From contig OY821517.1 of the NCBI GenBank assembly GCA_963682025.1, positions 95,773,946 to 95,837,945 on the forward strand: DNA of 64,000 nt, written 5' to 3'. Of this stretch, positions 43,349 through 55,705 are shown in pieces. Below the pieces are notes generated by a model. That model worked only from the letters and a program-made list of their open reading frames with translations, ran no database searches and had not been told where the DNA came from. The number at the start of each line of letters is the position of its first letter. Positions within the stretch are counted from its first letter, which is position 1. A program made the position numbers and the translations under genes. Source of the DNA: Cordilura impudica (Eukaryota; Arthropoda; Insecta; Diptera; Scathophagidae).

Positions 43349-44779
43349 CGAAATGAGTTCCAAGCTGCAGCTTCATTTGGTGATAAAATGTGTTCAAACT
43401 GTTGGTCTTGCAACAACTTTTTAATTTGCGGACCGTCGAAAACGCCTTCCTTAATCTTTGCCGATGAAAGGTGAGGAAAAATGGTTTTTAAATAGGCGAA
43501 CGCTTCGCCATCTTTGTTGATAGCTTTCACGAAGTTTTTTATGAGTCCGAGCTTTATGTGAAGAGGTGGGAGAAAAACATTTTCCTTTTTTATGAGTGGT
43601 GTATATTTCACGTTGTCGCTGCCGGGGATGAAGTTAACTCTTTCTGTCCAACTCCTCCTGGTGTAATGATGTTGACGATCGCGGCTGTCCCAAAGGCAGA
43701 GAAAACAACAGTACTTTGTGAATCCACCTTGTAATCCACAAAGGATACCGATAACCTTAAGGTCGGCACAAACTTTCCAATCGTGTTTCTCATAGTTAAG
43801 GCACTTTAGTAGATTGTCCATGACTTCGTATGTTTCCTTGGTGTCAACGGCATGAGCAATTGGAATCGAAGGTTTCTTGTTGCCGTTGTGCAGTAAAATT
43901 GCTTTAAGGCTCTGCTTGTTGCTGTCGATGAAAAGACGCCACTCTCCTGGATCGTAAGAGTACCCGAGTTCACCAAATAATCCGGGAATGTCCTTACAAA
44001 AACAGATGTTGTCTTTTTTTGTGTAGTACCTTGCGTATGGTTCATGACGCTTCCTGTAGATTGTTGTCACCACACCAGGAGCCAAGAAACCGAACTGTTT
44101 CATGCGCGATGCATGCAACTCTGCATCTTCCTTGGAGAGTTTCAATTCTCTAACCCAATCGTTCAGTTCTGCTTGGGAACATAAGCGTTGACCTCCATGC
44201 AATGTATATGTTGACTCGCATTCTGATGTGGTTCCTACTGTCTCCGGATCTGATGATGGATGTATCGCCTCATTATTAGATGCCCATCTTGAAACGGGCG
44301 GTTGCGGGTCCACTGGTTCTTTGGAAAATGGCACTGGAAAATTCACTGTTGAAACAGCAGCGTAAGTCCATCGTATATTTTTTCCCACGCCTGTTTTTTT
44401 GCTAAGACAGAAGTAGCAATCTGTTGCATGGCAAAGCGGAGCTCTCCAAAGCATTGGCATGATGATTCTCGGCTGTCGTCTGAAAGAATTGCAATAATAA
44501 GTTATATATGTTCTTGAATTTCGTAATCTACACTTACCTTGAGTCACTTACCTGTACGTAGCACCTTGGACATAGAGCACTTGGTGTCCACCGCTCATCT
44601 ATGTTTGAGACCTTTAAATTGAAGCTCTCTTCAAATGAATCTCTCAATTTAGGTGAAAAATAACGCTTGTTTTTTCCACAAACGTATTCTCCGCACATGT
44701 AACAAAAATTACTTGGATTGGTATTGCATTCAAATACTCGCGAACGTTTGCTCATTTTAACTATCGCGTTCGTCGACAC
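43336..44779 (-). CDS. CMC-like transposase, two exons, probably C-terminally truncated
   Basis: Exon 1 runs 44779-44538 and exon 2 44479-43336, joined over a 58-nt intron (44537-44480, GTAAGT...TTTCAG), giving 461 residues without a stop. A second donor 14 nt upstream (at 44551) would shift the frame, so I choose the inner one; an in-frame start at 44755 is also possible. The N-terminus is a likely zinc-binding module: Cys 18, 26, 29, 34, 70, 73, and then 'DCYFC' (102, 105). The catalytic-looking core has 'LFIDSNKQSLKAILLHNGN' (D266), 'CADLKVIGILCGLQGGFTKY' (D320), 'CFLC' (339-342) and 'LPPLHIKLGL' (385-394). Relatives I recall continue past the last tryptophan ('AAWNSFRQIF' here) into a block with conserved E and H residues; here the stop lies inside the terminal repeat, so the final catalytic acid is probably missing. 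The role would be cut-and-paste transposition. Activity of this copy is doubtful. Confidence 0.8.
44480..44537 (-). other. 58-nt intron of the transposase gene
   Basis: Donor GTAAGTGTAG, acceptor 'TTGCAATTCTTTCAG' and an A/T-rich body. The length is typical of insect short introns. The frame is open across the join (codon 81 split AG|A). A competing donor GTAAGTGACT lies 14 nt upstream and would frameshift the product, which leaves open alternative splicing. Confidence 0.75.
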
Positions 44780-45168
44780 TTGTTGAATGAGTAAAATCGA
44801 TCAATGAAGACCTATTTGTACTGTGTATTGTTTAGTATTTTACTGACAGGTACTTATAAATGGGTGTATATTTTTTTACGGTGGCTACATACCTGTTTCA
44901 CCATGTGTGAGTCTTAAATTTTCCGAATAAATGTGGGTTGCATTTATGTAAAAAAATCATACAGGTAGTCACCGGAAAACCCAAATAAGTAAAAAAGTCC
45001 CCTTTCCTTTTTTCCTTTTAATTGTTCACGCACATTTATTACCGTTTATTACTTTGCTTACGCAATCATAAAAATTAAATAACCCTTTGTTTATTCCGTT
45101 TTGTTAATTCTGAGAATCATAAAAAAAAAGAAAAAACCTTACCATAGACAAAGTTGTGCATATGTCGA

Positions 45169-45678
45169 GCAAATTTTTTAAATTCATACCATTACTCAAT
45201 TGCGAATAAAAGCGAAACGCGTGCATCGATTTTCATGATCTTTCTCTTATTTGGCTCATAGGTTATGTATCTTTACGTAAAAGTAATAAGATTTGAAATT
45301 TTTTTCATTTGGGATTTTTTATGGATTTTTAAAAAAAAAAAAATTTAAATTTTTAGGCAAAAATAAGTTTTTTCCTTTATATATTCATTTTTAACTTGGA
45401 AACTGTTGCTTGTATAGGAAAACAATATATAAACAGATTAAGGGAATTGTAATTTTAAATTTTTTACAATTTAATTCAATTAAATCGGGCTAGTGGTTCC
45501 CGAGTTATGCCGGACGAAACAAATTAACCAAAAAAAAATTTTTAAAATTTAAAAAAAAAAAAAAAAAAAAAAACCAAACGAAAAAAAAATTTTTTATTGC
45601 GTTTTTCGAGCTCATGTCAAGGTTATCTACACAGAAAAAATTATCGCATCCCGAGTACATTTTGACTGTTGACTAGTG
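45169..45678 (-). repeat. right terminal inverted repeat of the CMC-like element
   Basis: Inverted partner of 42827-43348, ending CACTA on the minus strand beside TAA. The terminal 20 bp have diverged more than the rest: the left end has an extra 'AAAAAAATTTC', the right end 'CAGTC'. Confidence 0.92.
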
Positions 45679-45681
45679 TAA

Positions 45682-46532
45682 TTGGTTGTCCCAATCAATA
45701 TATAATGAATAATTCCATTGCACCAACTAAAAATCATATAAACATAATAGAATTTATATATAAAATCAATAAATAGGAACTATATTTTTAAGAAAATATA
45801 CTTTTTTATTATTATTACTTTACTTTCATATTGGTGATTTTAATATTTATTTCGAGACAACGTTAAAAAGTCTGGCAATACCAGGCTAAACTAATATGAC
45901 ACGTAAAGGGTAACGATACATGCACTATCAAGTAAATGCTACAATTGACCACAACATCAAAGGCAATTAATTACAGTACAAAGTTGAGAGTATCAACAAT
46001 AACAAGAACAACATATTCATATTCTTTCAAGAGTTTACAACATTTTCATTGAATTTTCGGGGCCTATTGAACATATTTTAATGATTCTAAGTAGCAACCT
46101 GCTTAGAAAATCATCTTAGCGCACCCATTTAGAGCGTGTTCGTAATTTCTACCGATGTTATAAGTACGCTTGTTATAAGTACGAAGACTACATATATTTT
46201 TTGGCGATGACTATATATACCGCTAAATTATTAAAGCCCCAACCTGGCTAAAATTCGGATGAGTAGAAATACGCTATTTATAAAAATTGAGGTATGGACA
46301 AATTTGCACAGCTACGCCATTTCTTTATTTTATAGTATTAATGATTTTGACCCTAATTAATTGTAGACAATGTACGAATATGAATATAAAATTTAAAGCC
46401 ATTATTTTTTTGAAGAAGTACTTATTTTTTAAATTTAAATATCACAATATATTCAGAACATCTCTTTGTATCGTTTAGTCGGCCCGGTTTGGATAGGTTC
46501 GAAATTTTTACTAAATATTTCTTTTTATTAGT
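45682..46532. other. no recognisable gene
   Basis: AT-rich spacer. The 63-codon ORF at 46287-46478 has no motif. Sequence from about 46533 onward is the left edge of the tandem duplication. Confidence 0.5.
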
Positions 46533-46564
46533 TGTTTTCTTAGTTTTTTATGATAAACTTAATT

Positions 46565-49500
46565 ACTTTATAACTCTATAACTTTATAACTTTATAACTT
46601 TATAACTTTATAACTTTATAACTTTATATCTTTATAACTTTATAACTTTATAACTTTATAACTTTATAACTTTATAACTTTATAACTTTATAACTTTATA
46701 ACTTTATAACTTTATAACTTTATAACTTTATACCTTTATAACTTTATAACTTTATAACTTTATAACTTTATAACTTTATAACTTTATAACTGTATAACTT
46801 TATAACTTTATAACTTCATAACTTCATAACTTTATAACTTTATAACTTTATAACTTTATAACTTTATAACTTTATAAATTTATAACTTTATAACTTTATA
46901 ACTTTATAACTTTATAACTTTATAACTTTTTAACTTTATAACTTTATAACTTTATAACTTTATAACTTTATAACTTTATAACTTTATATCTTTATAACTT
47001 TATAACTTTATAACTTTATAACTTTATAACTTTATAACTTTATAACTTTATAACTTTATATCTTTATAACTTTATAACTTTATAACTTTATAACTTTATA
47101 ACTTTATAACTTTATAACTTTATAACTTTATAACTTTATACCTTTATAACTTTATAACTTTATAACTTTATAACTTTATAACTTTTTAACTTTATAACTT
47201 TATAACTTTATAACTTTATAACTTTATAACTTTATAACTTTTTAACTTTATAACTTTATAACTTTATAACTTTATAACTTTATAACTTTATAACTTTATA
47301 ACTTTATAACTTTATAACTTTATAACTTTATAACTTTATAACTTTATAACTTTATAACTTTATAACTTTATAACTTTATAACTTTATAACTTTATAACTT
47401 TATAACTTTATAACTTTATAACTTTATAACTTTATAACTTTATAACTTTATAACTTTATAACTTTATAACTTTATAACTTTATAACTTTATAACTTTATA
47501 ACTTTATAACTTTATAACTTTATAACTTTATAACTTTATAACTTTATAACTTTATAACTTTATAACTTTATAACTTTATAACTTTATAACTTTATAACTT
47601 TATAACTTTATAACTTTATAACTTTATAACTTTATAACTTTATAACTTTATAACTTTATAACTTTATAACTTTATAACTTTATAACTTTATAACTTTATA
47701 ACTTTATAACTTTATAACTTTATAACTTTATAACTTTGTAACTTTATAACTTTATAACTTTATAACTTTATAACTTTATAACTTTATAACTTTATAACTT
47801 TATAACTTTATAACTTTATAACTTTATAACTTTATAACTTTATAACTTTATAACTTTATAACTTTATAACTTTATAACTTTATAACTTTATAACTTTATA
47901 ACTTTATAACTTTATAACTTTATAACTTTATAACTTTATAACTTTATAACTTTATAACTTTATAACTTTATAACTTTATAACTTTATAACTTTATAACTT
48001 TATAACTTTATAACTTTATAACTTTATAACTTTATAACTTTATAACTTTATAACTTTATAACTTTATAACTTTATAACTTTATAACTTTATAACTTTATA
48101 ACTTTATAACTTTATAACTTTATAACTTTATAACTTTATAACTTTATAACTTTATAACTTTATAACTTTATAACTTTATAACTTTATAACTTTATAACTT
48201 TATAACTTTATAACTTTATAACTTTATAACTTTATAACTTTATAACTTTATAACTTTATAACTTTATAACTTTATAACTTTATAACTTTATAACTTTATA
48301 ACTTTATAACTTTATAACTTTATAACTTTATAACTTTATAACTTTATAACTTTATAACTTTATAACTTTATAACTTTATAACTTTATAACTTTATAACTT
48401 TATAACTTTATAACTTTATAACTTTATAACTTTATAACTTTATAACTTTATAACTTTATAACTTTATAACTTTATAACTTTATAACTTTATAACTTTATA
48501 ACTTTATAACTTTATAACTTTATAACTTTATAACTTTATAACTTTATAACTTTATAACTTTACAACTTTATAACTTTATAACTTTATAACTTTATAACTT
48601 TATAACTTTATAACTTTATAACTTTATAACTTTATAACTTTATAACTTTATAACTTTCTAACTTTATAACTTTATAACTTTATAACTTTATAACTTTACA
48701 ACTTTATAACTTTATAACTTTATAACTTTATAACTTTATAACTTTATAACTTTATAACTTTATAACTTTATAACTTTATAACTTTATAACTTTATAACTT
48801 TATAACTTTATAACTTTATAACTTTATAACTTTATAACTTTATAACTTTATAACTTTATAACTTTATAACTTTATAACTTTATAACTTTATAACTTTATA
48901 ACTTTATAACTTTATAACTTTATAACTTTATAACTTTATAACTTTATAACTTTATAACTTTATAACTTTATAACTTTATAACTTTATAACTTTATAACTT
49001 TATAACTTTATAACTTTATAACTTTATAACTTTATAACTTTATAACTTTATAACTTTATAACTTTATAACTTTATAACTTTATAACTTTATAACTTTATA
49101 ACTTTATAACTTTATAACTTTATAACTTTATAACTTTATAACTTTATAACTTTATAACTTTATAACTTTATAACTTTATAACTTTATAACTTTATAACTT
49201 TATAACTTTATAATTTTATAACTTTATAACTTTATAACTTTATAACTTTATAACTTTATAACTTTATAACTTTATAACTTTATAACTTTATAACTTTATA
49301 ACTTTATAACTTTATAACTTTATAACTTTATAACTTTATAACTTTATAACTTTATAACTTTATAACTTTATAACTTTATAACTTTATAACTTTATAACTT
49401 TATAACTTTATAACTTTATAACTTTATAACTTTATAACTTTATAACTTTATAACTTTATAATTTATAACTTTATAACTTTATAACTTTATAACTTTATAA

Positions 49501-49766
49501 CTTTATAACTTTATAACTTTATAACTTTATAACTTTATATCTTTATAACTTTATAACTTTATAACTTTATAACTTTATAACTTTATAACTTTATAACTTT
49601 ATAACTTTATAACTTTATAACTTTATAACTTTATAACTTTATAACTTTATAACTTTATAACTTTATAACTTTATAACTTTATAACTTTATAACTTTATAA
49701 CTTTATAACTTTATAACTTTATAACTTTATAACTTTATAACTTTATAGCTTTATAACTTTATAACT
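46565..49766. repeat. 8-bp satellite array (ATAACTTT)n, ~400 units
   Basis: An almost pure run with scattered single-base variants. Variants cluster in the first ~700 bp (for example TATATC at 46625, TACC near 46732, CTGTATAAC near 46793, two TTCATAAC near 46820). A few lie inside (47735, 48562, 48658, 48699, 49214), and a 7-bp unit sits near 49460. The reverse strand reads (AAAGTTAT)n. It is not a known telomeric or centromeric motif that I can name. Confidence 0.98.
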
Positions 49767-49858
49767 AAATGAATACAACATACCATATTACTTGTTTATT
49801 CCTAATTTTGGAATGAAAGAACTATTTTCATATTTTCGAAAATTATAATATTAAATCT

Positions 49859-50565
49859 GGGCCCTAATTCTCGGAGTTGGACGTGCGAAATTTTTTCTTT
49901 TGTGATGCTCTCAGCCGTTATCAAGTAACAAGTATCGAAATTTCGAATGATGTTACTCGATAACGAGCGAGTACTCAAACGCAACCGTACGACATTTTAG
50001 TCGATAGCAAATTATCTATCGAGTTGATAAATAATTTAAGGTCAAAAATAACAAAAATAAATTCAACGCAAAAGCAGGAACTTGCTGAGTTTATGGCAGA
50101 GCACTCGGACTTGGCCAAAGGTATTTAGCCAAATTGCGCACAAGGCAAAGCAACAGCCAACAGACTGTGGGAGAAGTTGGGCCTCCATCTAAAGACTCCA
50201 AATCGTAGAATCACGAATTTTCTTTCTAATTTTATTCAAATTTTGCTCTTCGTCAGAGTCGGATGAGGAATGAAAAAAGAAACTTGAATCCATTTTTTTT
50301 GTCTAAATTAGTTTTTAAAATATTTTTCCACTTTGAAAATTTGCTTGTGGTTGTTGAAAAATTAAACATATGTTTTTTTTTGCCTTTTTTCATTAGTCCT
50401 TTACATTTGCACAGTGTTGTGTAACTTCTTAAAATTTTTTTTTTATAACACTTAAACATCAAATCGTTTCGATTCTTAACGAGTACCATCATCAGAAAAT
50501 TTCGAACTATCGACATTAATTCCGATACGAAATTATTTCGATCACGACTGCGGGAATTAGAGCCC
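49859..50565 (+). mobile_element. Harbinger-like inverted-repeat element with zeste/SANT remnant (copy 1)
   Basis: The ends read inward are 'GGGCCCTAATTCTCGGAGT' and 'GGGCTCTAATTCCCGCAGT', a match of about 16 of 19. No target duplication is evident. Inside, 50063-50210 on the plus strand reads 'STQKQELAEFMAEHSDLAKG', a stop, 'GKATANRLWEKLGLHLKTPN'. This is the pattern of a zeste-type Myb/SANT DNA-binding domain, where the usual form has LAKGRF...GKA.A.RLW..LA. Such domains accompany PIF/Harbinger transposons. It is flanked by the satellite arrays. Confidence 0.7.
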
Positions 50566-50647
50566 TGATTTTGATGATATATATGTATGATTATTATAAA
50601 AATATAATTAAAAATTGTTTTCTTAGTTTTTTATGATAAACTTAATT

Positions 50648-53600
50648 ACTTTATAACTCTATAACTTTATAACTTTATAACTTTATAACTTTATAACTTT
50701 ATAACTTTATATCTTTATAACTTTATAACTTTATAACTTTATAACTTTATAACTTTATAACTTTATAACTTTATAACTTTATAACTTTATAACTTTATAA
50801 CTTTATAACTTTATACCTTTATAACTTTATAACTTTATAACTTTATAACTTTATAACTTTATAACTTTATAACTTTATAACTGTATAACTTTATAACTTT
50901 ATAACTTCATAACTTCATAACTTTATAACTTTATAACTTTATAACTTTATAACTTTATAACTTTATAAATTTATAACTTTATAACTTTATAACTTTATAA
51001 CTTTATAACTTTATAACTTTTTAACTTTATAACTTTATAACTTTATAACTTTATAACTTTATAACTTTATAACTTTATAACTTTATATCTTTATAACTTT
51101 ATAACTTTATAACTTTATAACTTTATAACTTTATAACTTTATAACTTTATAACTTTATATCTTTATAACTTTATAACTTTATAACTTTATAACTTTATAA
51201 CTTTATAACTTTATAACTTTATAACTTTATAACTTTATAACTTTATAACTTTATAACTTTATAACTTTATACCTTTATAACTTTATAACTTTATAACTTT
51301 ATAACTTTATAACTTTTTAACTTTATAACTTTATAACTTTATAACTTTATAACTTTATAACTTTATAACTTTTTAACTTTATAACTTTATAACTTTATAA
51401 CTTTATAACTTTATAACTTTATAACTTTATAACTTTATAACTTTATAACTTTATAACTTTATAACTTTATAACTTTATAACTTTATAACTTTATAACTTT
51501 ATAACTTTATAACTTTATAACTTTATAACTTTATAACTTTATAACTTTATAACTTTATAACTTTATAACTTTATAACTTTATAACTTTATAACTTTATAA
51601 CTTTATAACTTTATAACTTTATAACTTTATAACTTTATAACTTTATAACTTTATAACTTTATAACTTTATAACTTTATAACTTTATAACTTTATAACTTT
51701 ATAACTTTATAACTTTATAACTTTATAACTTTATAACTTTATAACTTTATAACTTTATAACTTTATAACTTTATAACTTTATAACTTTATAACTTTATAA
51801 CTTTATAACTTTATAACTTTATAACTTTATAACTTTATAACTTTATAACTTTATAACTTTATAACTTTATAACTTTATAACTTTATAACTTTATAACTTT
51901 ATAACTTTATAACTTTATAACTTTATAACTTTATAACTTTATAACTTTATAACTTTATAACTTTATAACTTTATAACTTTATAACTTTATAACTTTATAA
52001 CTTTATAACTTTATAACTTTATAACTTTATAACTTTATAACTTTATAACTTTATAACTTTATAACTTTATAACTTTATAACTTTATAACTTTATAACTTT
52101 ATAACTTTATAACTTTATAACTTTATAACTTTATAACTTTATAACTTTATAACTTTATAACTTTATAACTTTATAACTTTATAACTTTATAACTTTATAA
52201 CTTTATAACTTTATAACTTTATAACTTTATAACTTTATAACTTTATAACTTTATAACTTTATAACTTTATAACTTTATAACTTTATAACTTTATAACTTT
52301 ATAACTTTATAACTTTATAACTTTATAACTTTATAACTTTATAACTTTATAACTTTATAACTTTATAACTTTATAACTTTATAACTTTATAACTTTATAA
52401 CTTTATAACTTTATAACTTTATAACTTTATAACTTTATAACTTTATAACTTTATAACTTTATAACTTTATAACTTTATAACTTTATAACTTTATAACTTT
52501 ATAACTTTATAACTTTATAACTTTATAACTTTATAACTTTATAACTTTATAACTTTATAACTTTATAACTTTATAACTTTATAACTTTATAACTTTATAA
52601 CTTTATAACTTTATAACTTTATAACTTTATAACTTTATAACTTTATAACTTTATAACTTTATAACTTTATAACTTTATAACTTTATAACTTTATAACTTT
52701 ATAACTTTATAACTTTATAACTTTATAACTTTATAACTTTATAACTTTATAACTTTATAACTTTATAACTTTATAACTTTATAACTTTATAACTTTATAA
52801 CTTTATAACTTTATAACTTTATAACTTTATAACTTTATAACTTTATAACTTTATAACTTTATAACTTTATAACTTTATAACTTTATAACTTTATAACTTT
52901 ATAACTTTATAACTTTATAACTTTATAACTTTATAACTTTATAACTTTATAACTTTATAACTTTATAACTTTATAACTTTATAACTTTATAACTTTATAA
53001 CTTTATAACTTTATAACTTTATAACTTTATAACTTTATAACTTTATAACTTTATAACTTTATAACTTTATAACTTTATAACTTTATAACTTTATAACTTT
53101 ATAACTTTATAACTTTATAACTTTATAACTTTATAACTTTATAACTTTATAACTTTATAACTTTATAACTTTATAACTTTATAACTTTATAACTTTATAA
53201 CTTTATAACTTTATAACTTTATAACTTTATAACTTTATAACTTTATAACTTTATAACTTTATAACTTTATAACTTTATAACTTTATAACTTTATAACTTT
53301 ATAACTTTATAACTTTATAACTTTATAACTTTATAACTTTATAACTTTATAACTTTATAACTTTATAACTTTATAACTTTATAACTTTATAACTTTATAA
53401 CTTTATAACTTTATAACTTTATAACTTTATAACTTTATAACTTTATAACTTTATAACTTTATAACTTTATAACTTTATAACTTTATAACTTTATAACTTT
53501 ATAACTTTATAACTTTATAACTTTATAACTTTATAACTTTATAACTTTATAACTTTATAACTTTATAACTTTATAACTTTATAACTTTATAACTTTATAA

Positions 53601-54850
53601 CTTTATAACTTTATAACTTTATAACTTTATAACTTTATAACTTTATAACTTTATAACTTTATAACTTTATAACTTTATAACTTTATAACTTTATAACTTT
53701 ATAACTTTATAACTTTATAACTTTATAACTTTATAACTTTATAACTTTATAACTTTATAACTTTATAACTTTATAACTTTATAACTTTATAACTTTATAA
53801 CTTTATAACTTTATAACTTTATAACTTTATAACTTTATAACTTTATAACTTTATAACTTTATAACTTTATAACTTTATAACTTTATAACTTTATAACTTT
53901 ATAACTTTATAACTTTATAACTTTATAACTTTATAACTTTATAACTTTATAACTTTATAACTTTATAACTTTATAACTTTATAACTTTATAACTTTATAA
54001 CTTTATAACTTTATAACTTTATAACTTTATAACTTTATAACTTTATAACTTTATAACTTTATAACTTTATAACTTTATAACTTTATAACTTTATAACTTT
54101 ATAACTTTATAACTTTATAACTTTATAACTTTATAACTTTATAACTTTATAACTTTATAACTTTATAACTTTATAACTTTATAACTTTATAACTTTATAA
54201 CTTTATAACTTTATAACTTTATAACTTTATAACTTTATAACTTTATAACTTTATAACTTTATAACTTTATAACTTTATAACTTTATAACTTTATAACTTT
54301 ATAACTTTATAACTTTATAACTTTATAACTTTATAACTTTATAACTTTATAACTTTATAACTTTATAACTTTATAACTTTATAACTTTATAACTTTATAA
54401 CTTTATAACTTTATAACTTTATAACTTTATAACTTTATAACTTTATAACTTTATAACTTTATAACTTTATAACTTTATAACTTTATAACTTTATAACTTT
54501 ATAACTTTATAACTTTATAACTTTATAACTTTATAACTTTATAACTTTATAACTTTATAACTTTATATCTTTATAACTTTATAACTTTATAACTTTATAA
54601 CTTTATAACTTTATAACTTTATAACTTTATAACTTTATAACTTTATAACTTTATAACTTTATAACTTTATAACTTTATAACTTTATAACTTTATAACTTT
54701 ATAACTTTATAACTTTATAACTTTATAACTTTATAACTTTATAACTTTATAACTTTATAACTTTATAACTTTATAACTTTATAACTTTATAACTTTATAA
54801 CTTTATAACTTTATAACTTTATAACTTTATAGCTTTATAACTTTATAACT
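50648..54850. repeat. 8-bp satellite array (ATAACTTT)n, ~525 units
   Basis: The first ~720 bp repeat the variant pattern of copy 1 unit by unit (for example TATATC at 50708, CTGTATAAC at 50880, TTTTTAAC near 51313 and 51370). From about 51375 to 54560 I see no variant at all. One TATATC at about 54568 and a TATAGC near 54830 match copy 1's right edge, but with seven extra units between that TATATC and the array end. Confidence 0.98.
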
Positions 54851-54942
54851 AAATGAATACAACATACCATATTACTTGTTTATTCCTAATTTTGGAATGA
54901 AAGAACTATTTTCATATTTTCGAAAATTATAATATTAAATCT

Positions 54943-55649
54943 GGGCCCTAATTCTCGGAGTTGGACGTGCGAAATTTTTTCTTTTGTGATGCTCTCAGCC
55001 GTTATCAAGTAACAAGTATCGAAATTTCGAATGATGTTACTCGATAACGAGCGAGTACTCAAACGCAACCATACGACATTTTAGTCGATAGCAAATTATC
55101 TATCGAGTTGATAAATAATTTAAGGTCAAAAATAACAAAAATAAATTCAACGCAAAAGCAGGAACTTGCTGAGTTTATGGCAGAGCACTCGGACTTGGCC
55201 AAAGGTATTTAGCCAAATTGCGCACAAGGCAAAGCAACAGCCAACAGACTGTGGGAGAAGTTGGGCCTCCATCTAAAGACTCCAAATCGTAGAATCACGA
55301 ATTTTCTTTCTAATTTTATTCAAATTTTGCTCTTCGTCAGAGTCGGATGAGGAATGAAAAAAGAAACTTGAATCCATTTTTTTTGTCTAAATTAGTTTTT
55401 AAAATATTTTTCCACTTTGAAAATTTGCTTGTGGTTGTTGAAAAATTAAACATATGTTTTTTTTTGCCTTTTTTCATTAGTCCTTTACATTTGCACAGTG
55501 TTGTGTAACTTCTTAAAATTTTTTTTTTATAACACTTAAACATCAAATCGTTTCGATTCTTAACGAGTACCATCATCAGAAAATTTCGAACTATCGACAT
55601 TAATTCCGATACGAAATTATTTCGATCACGACTGCGGGAATTAGAGCCC
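54943..55649 (+). mobile_element. Harbinger-like inverted-repeat element with zeste/SANT remnant (copy 2)
   Basis: Identical in structure to 49859-50565, with the same ends, the same internal stop after 'LAKGI' and the same SANT-like remnant at about 55147-55294. The shared stop shows that the coding remnant was already dead before duplication. Confidence 0.7.
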
Positions 55650-55705
55650 TGATTTTGATGATATATATGTATGATTATTATAAAAATATAATTAAAAATT
55701 GTTTA

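Larger units (their letters stand above)
42827..45678 (-). mobile_element. CACTA-ended (CMC-like) DNA transposon, 2852 bp
   Basis: Both ends begin CACTA[C/G]TCAACA; TAA lies outside each end (42824-42826 and 45679-45681), a 3-bp target duplication. The terminal inverted repeats are very long: 42827-43348 (522 bp) and 45169-45678 (510 bp), about 95 % identical except for homopolymer length differences. Between them is one two-exon transposase ORF on the minus strand. CACTA ends, a 3-bp duplication and a D...D with a C-x2-C block after the second D agree with the CMC (CACTA/Mirage/Chapaev) group. The 500-bp ends are unusual for it. Confidence 0.9.
46533..50616. repeat. tandem duplication, copy 1
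   Basis: It starts 'TTGTTTTCTTAGTTTTTTAT', contains the first satellite array and the ~855-bp unique segment, and ends where the same start sequence recurs at about 50617. The start offset to copy 2 is 4083 bp and the end offset is 5084 bp; the difference (1001) is array length. The junction shares TTGTTT microhomology with the outer breakpoints. Confidence 0.93.
50617..55705. repeat. tandem duplication, copy 2
   Basis: It repeats copy 1 from 'TTGTTTTCTTAG' to the 'AATTAAAAATTGTTT' end. In the ~855-bp unique part I found only one base change (49987 g versus 55071 a), so it is either very recent or an assembly duplicate. Confidence 0.93.

Noticed and set aside
43608..44045. Two extra minus-strand ORFs inside the CMC-like element
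   Set aside because: They overlap the long transposase frame in other phases and have no motif.
46565..54850. Satellite as telomere or CRISPR-like array
   Set aside because: The 8-bp unit is unlike TTAGG-type telomere repeats, there are no spacers between units, and the genome is eukaryotic.
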